DNA from: Platycnemis pennipes
Lineage: Eukaryota > Arthropoda > Insecta > Odonata > Platycnemididae
Direction: 5' to 3'
Assembly (NCBI GenBank): GCA_933228895.1
Contig: OW121857.1
Coordinates: forward strand, 9,424,001-9,488,000
DNA length: 64,000 nt
Position numbers and translations under genes: made by a program. Under the pieces are notes generated by a model, which saw only the letters and a program-made list of their open reading frames with translations, was not told the DNA's origin and did no database searches. Shown here piece after piece: positions 56,250 through 64,000 of the stretch (the first letter of the stretch is position 1; the number at the start of each line of letters is the position of its first letter).

Positions 56250-56998
56250 TACTCCTTCCTTCCCCCTCTTTCCCTTCCCCACCTTTTAATCCTTTGACCC
56301 CCTAATGGTCACGGCTTTGCGGATACTAATCCTCATTTGTTAAAATAAAACCTCTCCGAGCGGGGCTCGAACTAGCGACCGCGAGATTACCAGCCAATGG
56401 AGGGATTCGCCAAGGGAATATGCGTCGACCTACTTACATTAAATGGAAACTTAATGACGTTTCATGCGACCCTTACACACGGGGAAGCGTGGCTTCACAA
56501 ACGAGAAGAGGACCCGTGCCAGGGTAGAGCGGTTACGGAGCAGCAGCTGTGAATTACCACGATTCCTGGGAAGGAGCCACGCAGAAGGGGGTAAACGACC
56601 ATACTCACGCATGCAAGGGCGTGTTGCAAAGGGGGAGAGCAAGGGGATTTGGGGGAGGGCATTCCGCATCGGAGGAGTAGGAGGGTGAAGAGGAGAAATA
56701 AAAACTGGAGTGAAATAGTGTCGTGGGAGCGAGTGACGCATTTCCCAGAGGTGAGGTTTTATCGGCCGTTAAGACTGCCCCCTCCCGAGATAAGCTGTTA
56801 TGCAAACTGGAGAGAGTAAGATACAGAGGGCGAAGTGACGGAAAGCACTGTGGAGAGATATGAGGATTGAGAATTTCAACCAGTGTGGACGGTGGAGAGA
56901 GAAAAAAAGGACTTATTGCATCTCGGACCGCCAAACACTAGCAAGAATTTGGCACTCCAAAAAAGGCACAGCAATTGGCTCACGAACTCCGTAACAAA
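56250..56998. other. No gene supported; possible tRNA-derived stub inside
   Basis: Overlapping open frames on both strands (56464-56688, 56451-56741, 56605-56934) without recognisable products. Confidence 0.4.
56345..56405 (-). repeat. Possible tRNA-derived SINE stub
   Basis: Minus strand TGGTAATCTCGCGGTCGCTA followed by GTTCGAGCCCCGCTCGGAGA: a box-B-like GTTCGAGCC with a downstream arm. Box A and the acceptor pairing are not convincing, so it is not called a tRNA gene. Confidence 0.35.
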
Positions 56999-57587
56999 TT
57001 CACTAGTTAGGCCCCACCTTGAGTATGCAGCCAGTGTATGGGATCCTAATGAATTAGGTTTGATCAGAGAGCTGGACAGTGTGCAGCGTAGAGCAGCTAG
57101 GTTCGTTAAAATGTGTTACGATAGGTTGAGCAGAAGATATTTCAGAATTAATACAAGAATTAGGTTGGGAATCATTATCAGAGCATAGGTTAAAGCACAG
57201 ATTAAATCTATTAGAGAAATTTAAATCGGATAACTTTACTCAAGATGTTAAGAACATATTAAAAACACCAGCGTATTATGGTAGATTCGACCAGATAAAT
57301 AAGATTAGAGAGATTGTCGTACTGATAGATTCAAAAAAAACATTTTTCCCTCATGCTATAAGAGAACAGAATAGGCAGCATAGCAAAGGAATAGGTAGGG
57401 GAAATATTTTAGAGTAGTCTGTAGTGCATGATGCATGTATTAACCCCTAAAATACTACAGATACTAACGATCTGGTTGCATGAGACATTATAGTTGCTGT
57501 TTGCATGTTAGTAGTGCATGCTTGGTGATCTTCACCCCCTGCCACACACCCTCGCGGTGGCTTGCAGGGTATCCGGTAGATGTAGAT
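56999..57587 (+). mobile_element. LINE-A 5'-truncated copy
   Basis: SLVRPHLEYAASVWDPNELG, RELDSVQRRAARFVKMCYDR, then an insertion at 57132 shifts the frame. Later NILKTPAYYGRFDQINK. A six-base loss lies in the EIDCRTDRF codons. Intact 3' UTR and tail. Confidence 0.88.
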
Positions 57588-58087
57588 GAAGAAGAATGCT
57601 GAGGGAAACAGAAACATCGCTGCTTTCAGTAACACTGACGAAAATCGATATTAAGTGATATCTCTCATTTCGCAGACATTAGAAAATCCTGTATTTTACC
57701 CGCGGGAAAATTTTCCTCCGGACGGAGACCACTCTAACAATATGTACTTGAGGCCCAAAAGGGACACGGTATCACTTAACCGATTACCGAACAAAATTTT
57801 ATGAATCAATACGTTCAAGAAATAATTTCAAATTTTAGGAAAGGTTATCATCCGCCCTATCAAACGTGACCTGCCACCACGAGACGAATGACAACTGCGT
57901 GGATGTAATAAAACTGAGATTTTGGACGACAAAGATAACAGGGTCAACCTCTGACACCAAATCTACAGGGAGTAAATCAGAGAGAGAGGAATCGAGAACT
58001 ATGAACCGACACTCCTTAACAACGAAATAAACGAGAGATGTTGAAGTTTATACAAAACTTACGAATGGGGAAAAGTAAGAGGCAATT
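57588..58087. other. No gene seen
   Basis: No recognisable feature. Confidence 0.4.
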
Positions 58088-58701
58088 CATCTACATCTAC
58101 ATCCATACAATACCCTGCAAGCCACCGCGAGGGTGTGTGGCAGGGGAGAAGATCACCAGGCATGCACTACTGACATGCAAACTAGCAACTATACTGTCTC
58201 ATGCAACTTGATTGTTAATGTCTACAGTATTTAAGGGGTAAGACATGCATCACGCACTACATAATACTCTAGAATATTTCCCCTACCTATCCCTTTCCTA
58301 TGCTGCCTATTCTGTTCTCTTATAGTACGGGGGAAAAATGCCATTTTGAATCTATCGGTACGACAATCTATCTCTCTAATCTTATTTATCTGGTCGAATC
58401 TAGCATAATACGCTGGTGTTTTTAATATGTGCCTAACATCTTCAGTAAAGCAATCCGATTGAACTTTCTCTAATAGATTTAATCTGAACTTTAACCTACG
58501 CTCTGATAATGATTCCCACCCTAATTCTTGTATTAATTCTGATACACTACTCAACCTATCGTAACACCTTTTGACGAACCTAGCTGCTCTACGCTGCACA
58601 CTGTCTAGTTCTCTGATCAAACCTAATTCATTCGGATCCCATACACTGGCTGCATACTCAAGGTGGGGACAAACTAGTGAAAAGTAGCATCGCTCTTTTG
58701 T
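58088..58701 (-). mobile_element. LINE-A 5'-truncated copy
   Basis: Minus strand; open 58620-58231 (129 residues): IRELDSVQRRAARFVKRCYD, LGWESLSERRLKFRLNLLEK, DVRHILKTPAYYARFDQINK, IREIDCRTDRFKMAFFPRTI. Upstream CYFSLVCPHLEYAASVWDPN. Tail at 58088-58165. Confidence 0.92.
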
Positions 58702-60461
58702 TTTAAAGAATATAACGACACAAATTCGAGGTCATGTAATGTAATGAGTGTAACTGAGCGGCGATAAAAACGTAAAGATGGGAAGGTCATATTTCATACA
58801 GCTAAACGACAGTCTGCCTGAGCTGACTTCCATGACATGAAACTTTGAAGAACTTCTTGGAGGGTTCTAATGTAGTAACGGAAAGGGTCCCATGAAAAAT
58901 ATGATATTTCAAGCGCAGGTTAATGAGCACTGGCTCTCCATGAGTTCTGAATGAATGCCTAATCGTTTTCACAAATAAAACGAAAATGCTATTACTATAA
59001 TAAGTACGAAATTCTTACACATAAGGAATTTTTAAGGAAGGAATATAAAATTTTACATTTATATCAGGAAGATACTTAGCGGTTTATGAGTCGCTGTTAC
59101 GATATTATAGGTGTATTTACTGAAAAGAGTTCACTTCATTTTGCTATAAGTTGATATATTTAGCACTAAAACAGGATAATGACTTTCAAAGAAACTTTTC
59201 AGTATTTCGAAGGTTTAATAGTCAGGATCACGAGCTTTGAATCGAAGAAAGGTTAGAGGAAACCACAAACGTGGGGTTCCTTTGAGGGCTACGAGAAAAA
59301 ACGAGGCTACGAGAGAATTTGATCTAAGCGTATCTGAAGTTGGTAATGATTTCAAATAGGTATTTACAAAACTAAAGAAAGAATAATATGCTTCGAAATT
59401 TTTCGATCAGTTTCCCTAGAACTACTTTGAATAACCTTGCAGGTGAAGTAATATTTGATAAATTCAAAAAGGCACCAACGATTGAAGTGAAGAGAAAAGC
59501 AATGATTACTTCAACAGCGAAGGAAACGACAAGAAAAGTCTTAGTCAAGTCGGTGCTCTACCGACCAGGCTATTATGGCCAGATCCAACGACGATAACGG
59601 AAATTACGTCGAGTAAAGCACCAAGAAATTATCATACTTCACACACAATGAAACAGATCTTAGGAAAACAATCACTGGATAACTACAAGACTTAATTGCC
59701 ATCAGTGATAACTTTATAATGTTTATCCAATTCTGTGAAGACTTCTCGTATTTCCCTTCTAGCACTCACGAAACTCTTTGCGAACTAGTTAGTCTCACTT
59801 ATTTCTTACTATATCTTCGGTTTTCTCCTTCCCCTAATCCTTCATTTCTTTAGCTATCACGTACTTTCTTAACAGAAGTCAAATTGGTTGAATAGTTCCA
59901 GGACCCCAATTCCAGCGGTTAATCTGCTTGGAGACTATTGCAGATAGGACTGATGAAAATAAGTTAAATTATTTATTCTACCACAGTCCGATAAAATAAG
60001 TAAGAATGTGCCCCACACACAACAGAAGAAAATTAAATGCGAAAAACACAGTATTGATTTCACTCGTCTACTACGCAGATTCTAACTAATTATTTTTACG
60101 CGACTCTTACGTAAGACCTTTTCAACTAATAATCTTGATTGAAAATGTAACACATTAGTGAGATTGAATAACCTTGGCAATGCAGAATCGACAGCAAACT
60201 TTTAACGGATGGGTTTAACTTTCACCTGCCCTTTCTAGGAGGATCAATAGGGAGCATCACGTTCCCCCAACTACTGCGTCGTCGCATTTACACACGGTGT
60301 AAGGGGCGGGTTCGCGAGAAGAGCGGGAAACGGAAGCTTCGGCTCAATCTATCTCCATCGCATACAAACATTTGGCTCGCGACAGTCGCAAGAGGATGGA
60401 GAAAGAAAAGGCCACGTTTCTCTCCTCGGTTTAATCATTTAGGGTGAATTGCGAGTGGGCT
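58702..60461. other. 1.76 kb with no gene or known repeat recognised
   Basis: AT-rich; one 69-codon frame (59388-59597) with no recognisable family. Confidence 0.4.
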
Positions 60462-61537
60462 TAGTCACTTCAGGTGTCCCACAAGGTAGTGTGAAAGGCC
60501 CACTCCTGTTCCTTCTCTACATAAATGATATGAATAAGGTGGTAAAAAGTAAGCTTCATCTATTTGCCGATGACGCAAAGGTGTACAGGGAAATTCTATG
60601 CCCAAATGATAAAGAATATATAAATGATGACCTACAATCAATTGAAAAATGGTGTCATGCATGGCAGATAGGATTAAATTTTAAAAAATATATACAAATG
60701 AATGTTTGGAAAAAGAATTGTTCTCCTAGCCCGTACAAAATAAGTAATGATGAATTAACAAACGTGGAGTCCATTAAAAATCTTGCAATAAGACTGACAC
60801 ATGATCTTTCCTGGGGTAAACACATACGTGAAGTAATTGGTCAAGCTAATCGTAGACGGGATTCCTCAAAAGAGTATTGGGTAAATGTGACGATCATGTA
60901 CGAGAAATCAGCTACTTTTCCCTTGTTAGACCTCATTTGGAATATGCTGCCAGTGTATGGGATTCCTACGAAATCGGTTTAAGTAACGAACTTGAACGTG
61001 TTCAGCGAAGATCGGCAAGATTTGTACAGGGACGGTACGATAACCTTATTAGCGTAACCAGTCTATTAAATTAATTAAATTGGGAATCATTGTCAGGTCG
61101 CAGGTTGAAATTTAGACTTAATCTCTTAAACAAATTCCAAGACCATATTTTCAGTGACGATGTTAAAAATATTTTGCGGACCCCAACTTACTATGGTAGA
61201 CTGGACCATAATCACAAAATTAGAGAAATTGATTGCCGAACTGACAGATTCAAAATGTCCTTCTTTCTTCGTACAATTAGGGATATGAATAGCGGTAAAT
61301 ATGTCCAATACGAGTATATCAATGGTAGTTGCATGTTGGCAAAAGGCCTTGAAGATAACCCAACTAACAGCATGTTTTTGATTGCTTACTTTGCTATTTT
61401 TATCTTTTTAAGTAGTGCAGTTTAGACTAATATATTAATACTAATGCTTTTAAATGCATGATATGCAGTGCATGTTTGGTGAGAATACACCCCCTGCCAC
61501 ACACCTTTTGAGGTGGCTTGCAGGGTATTATGTAAAT
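60462..61537 (+). mobile_element. LINE-B copy retaining the RT core
   Basis: Open frame 60449-60982: VTSGVPQGSVKGPLLFLLYI, KLHLFADDAKVYREIL (FADD), IRLTHDLSWGKHIREVIGQA. A one-base loss follows. Then ISYFSLVRPHLEYAASVWDS and, after a stop, GRRLKFRLNLLNKFQDHIFS with DCRTDRFKMSFFLRTIRDMN (61090-61425). Tail ends GGGTATTATGTAAATG. Together with 28396 it shows the RT-to-tail order of the family. Confidence 0.9.
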
Positions 61538-62378
61538 GGGTGATTACGACGGCGAAGCCGATCTCGTGCTCTGTGAGCCGGTACCCCAATTGCGGGGTGG
61601 GTGAACGGGAGTTGCCTAAAGGGCATGTGGGAGAGTGAGCTTCCGGCCCGCGGCGAGAGGCGGAAGGGGGGGGGCTCTGAATATTGATTTCCGGAGACAG
61701 CGGGGGAGAAAAGGGAAAGGTCAACATGAAACACATTGACACGCGAGGGAGAGCACACACGTCCGGCGCTCCGAAAGCGTGTCAACGTCACGGATTTCGG
61801 GAATATCAACGAGGGGGAGGGGCGGTTCATTTTCTCCGTTCCAGCGCCCCCCTCGGATCGCGGCTGAGACCCCTCTTCCCAACAGCACCCTGCGCAAACA
61901 AACAAACAAAACACGCGCGAGGATCTGTCGACATCGAGGCGGAAACAGCCACCCACGAAGCGCACACAAAGAGAGGAAGAACGATACGCGACGGCAAAGA
62001 ACACGACCGGCGTATGTATCCTGGGAAGAGCTTCCGTTCAACCGAAGCTAACATTCCCGCATTTCATGTGAATTTCTCAATTGATAATCAAGCACATGTC
62101 GAAATTTTTGAAGCATAGCGCCTGAAATAGGGCAAAGTAGGTTAACGCACTTTTTTTTCTCTCAAAAAAATCGGAAATTCACAAAAATACAACTAATATG
62201 CTGATTCGTTTCGAAACAATTGAAAGAAGTCGTGCCACTGAATTTAATTCCTAACGCCAAAGGCCACCAAAGAACGCTTATATCCTAAATACATATCCTA
62301 CTACTCCCCAAACTGAGAATAAACAAAAGACTGGCGGGTTCTACAACATCAACTTCAAAAGGCCTCCGAGGTTGATAT
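61538..62378. other. GC-rich stretch, no gene supported
   Basis: Frames are open in at least four phases between 61528 and 62118 on both strands, with no recognisable domain. An ACAAACAAACAAA run is near 61896. Confidence 0.4.
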
Positions 62379-62866
62379 TACATCTACGCGATACCCTGCA
62401 AGCCACCGCGAGGGTGTGTGGCAGGGGGTGAAGATCACCAAGAAGTTTTACCGACCTATACCCCTCATATCCATTTCATGCAAGGTCCTGGAACATATAA
62501 TTGTCACTTCAGTCATGGGACACCTAGATAGCCAGAATTTATTGTCTAATGTTCAGCATGGCTTCCGGAAGAGCAGATCATGTGAAACTCAACTTGCTCT
62601 CTTTTCCCACAATATTTTAGTTTCTGGCGAAAATAATTTTCTAGTGGATGCAATATTTCTCGATTTCAATAAAGCTTTTGACAAGGTGTCTCATAGCAAA
62701 CTAATCTTGAAATTGAAAACTTATGGGTTAGACAGTAACATAATATCATGGATAAATGATTTTCTGCATAATCGGGTGCAAAGGGAATTTTGGACGGTGT
62801 TACCTAACCGGCAATTAAATTCACTTCGGATGTCCCACAAGGTAGTCTGATAGGTCCACTCCTGTT
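62379..62866. mobile_element. LINE with 5' inversion: minus-strand tail joined to plus-strand RT segment
   Basis: 62379-62443 is the LINE-A tail on the minus strand. From 62444 the plus strand encodes RT: YRPIPLISISCKVLEHIIVT, NVQHGFRKSRSCETQLALFS, AIFLDFNKAFDKVSHSKLIL (catalytic Asp of the FLDFNKAFD box), LKTYGLDSNIISWINDFLHN, then frameshifts to a SDVPQGSLIGPLL-type box. An inverted 5' part fused to a 3' tail is the product of twin priming. Confidence 0.85.
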
Positions 62867-63208
62867 CATATTAAGCTCGGTTTCATATTAAGACGTACTC
62901 CTCCGACTGAGACAATTACAGCGAGTACAGATCGCCCACGCACTTGTCACACACGAATTTCAATTCACTCGAGGGGAAACACTGACATCAATCATCACGG
63001 AGTGACTTTCGAGCGGACTTCGGCGTGCACGGACGGAAATCAATAAGGCGGCAGGAGCAAGGGCATTCACGAAATGTCCGCCGCCCACCTGCCGACGAAT
63101 CGGCGAACGAACGAAAATGCGCGTCAGGCTAGGGCGGGAGTCGAACGGGGGATCACCGGCTGGAGCGACTTCCCCATCGATCCGGGGGCCGCGCGACTGA
63201 CATTCTTA
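62867..63208. other. No gene supported
   Basis: GC-rich; includes a tRNA-like stretch listed next. Confidence 0.4.
63120..63195 (-). repeat. tRNA-like sequence (SINE stub or tRNA relic)
   Basis: Minus strand GATGGGGAAGTCGCTCCAGC then CGGTGATCCCCCGTTCGACT: a box-B-like GTTCGACTCCC with a plausible box A 20 bp earlier. The cloverleaf does not close well, so no tRNA gene is claimed. Confidence 0.3.
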
Positions 63209-63708
63209 ATGTGCGTTTACACGTAGCAGTTGACTGCTAACAACTATTAAGCCCCACTCGCATGTGTAAATAGCAACTGCGATGCGAGGTCAGGTCGATA
63301 CTGGACACATGTCGAACACTATCGATCCTAGTTCAAGCTATCAGCAAAGTTGAAGCCCGTCTACTTTCCAGCAGAAATGTATCCAACACAATCGCCAATG
63401 TAAAGCAATACACGACGGAATTAGGATATAATAACAAGGATATCCCTCCCTAAAAGTGGAGATTCTACTCTTTAAATAATGGGAACAAAAGATAATCGTC
63501 GATGGAATTTATTGCTTGATGAATTTAATGAAAATTTAAGCGAAATTCACCATTGAAATAAAACGCTTTTTATTTGTTGTGGCAACGCGTAAATAGCGGC
63601 TTTAAGCCGCATAGCAGTTAACGCACACGCATTCTAGCAGTAGCGATATAGATACACCGCGCATCTTGCGACTGTCATAGCAGTCAACTGCTACGTGTAA
63701 ACGCTGCT
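63209..63708. mobile_element. Harbinger-like MITE, family H1 copy 3 (500 bp)
   Basis: ATGTGCGTTTACACGTAGCA to CTACGTGTAAACGCTGCT, duplication TTA (63206-63208 and 63709-63711). Two small internal deletions relative to copies 1 and 2: after CAGTTGACTGCTA the usual inverted half is missing, and another lies near 63395-63420. Confidence 0.78.
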
Positions 63709-63908
63709 TTACACACGCCCACGGAGAACGAACAGCTGATTGGGACGCGCGGCGCCAGGTTCGAACAGTCCTCCCGGGAAACAGCCCCCCCACTCTCCCG
63801 AATGACGGAGGGGACGCCTGCCTAACACTCCGACGTCAACCAAAAGAGTTGAAAGCAATACACACACACATACATTACCCTCAAAGTCGATCCAAACGCG
63901 TGCAGGGA

Positions 63909-64000
63909 TGCCTAGGGATGGGTAAATTACCGTAATTTTCAATCGAGGTAAATTACCGCGACATATTAAAGTAATTTTCGAAAATTACCGTAATTTTCAG
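63909..64000. repeat. AAATTACCGTAATTTT repeats at the window edge (possible hAT end)
   Basis: TGCCTAGGGATGGGTAAATT opens a run with three GTAAATTACCG / AAATTACCGTAATTTTC units, continuing to the window end. Probably the end of a DNA element cut by the window. Confidence 0.5.

Noticed and set aside
61528..62118. Several overlapping 75-158-codon frames on both strands
   Set aside because: Simultaneous openness in many phases indicates GC-rich composition.
1..64000. CRISPR arrays, bacterial operons, phage or plasmid features
   Set aside because: Spliced host gene, SINEs and LINEs show a eukaryotic chromosome; the regularly recurring tails are LINE 3' ends on both strands, not spaced repeats.

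Overview
The window is a eukaryotic, almost certainly insect, chromosomal segment. It holds one recognisable host gene, at the left end on the minus strand, followed by about 57 kb of dense, nested transposable elements. Evidence for an insect: the host gene is a hypoxia-inducible factor alpha (HIF-alpha / Drosophila Similar) with GT-AG introns and both oxygen-degron motifs in an arthropod-like form. The repeats are arthropod-style jockey/CR1-like and RTE-like LINEs, tRNA-derived SINEs, Harbinger-like and hAT MITEs and a Ty3/Gypsy element. The species cannot be named from sequence alone.

Layout. 1-1614: downstream region and probable 3' UTR of the HIF-alpha gene. 1615-6890 (minus): five phase-consistent exons giving about 632 residues: the end of the PAS-linked region, the N-terminal degron (LAP motif), the C-terminal degron (RAPYIP motif), a linker exon, and a last exon with nuclear-localisation-like basic clusters and the C-terminal transactivation region. 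The bHLH and PAS exons were not found and should lie further right, past an intron of more than 57 kb or in short exons I failed to see. A solo LTR sits 70 bp upstream of the first visible exon.

7-37 kb: 5'-truncated copies of two related LINE subfamilies, called LINE-A and LINE-B here. Both end in the same conserved hairpin and a TAGATG-type microsatellite. Also present are RTE-like LINE fragments (LINE-C, ending in ATG repeats), two tRNA-derived SINEs, Harbinger-like MITEs with TAA duplications, and a 0.52-kb dispersed repeat. Two inverted copies of that repeat flank a 200-bp palindrome whose two arms each carry a near-complete hammerhead ribozyme motif, as in Penelope-like elements.

37.5-41.7 kb: a LINE-A copy split by a 3.5-kb Ty3/Gypsy-type element with two about 484-bp LTRs, a Lys-type primer site and one fused gag-RT reading frame. 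It lacks protease, RNase H and integrase, so it is non-autonomous. 41.7-64 kb: more LINE-A/B copies, a long-TIR MITE (one copy split by a LINE), a textbook hAT MITE, more Harbinger-like MITEs, a second solo LTR, a GATATC-rich hAT-like end and a LINE with a 5' inversion. No bacterial features, CRISPR arrays or operons occur. Stretches not listed as elements carry no coding sequence I can support.
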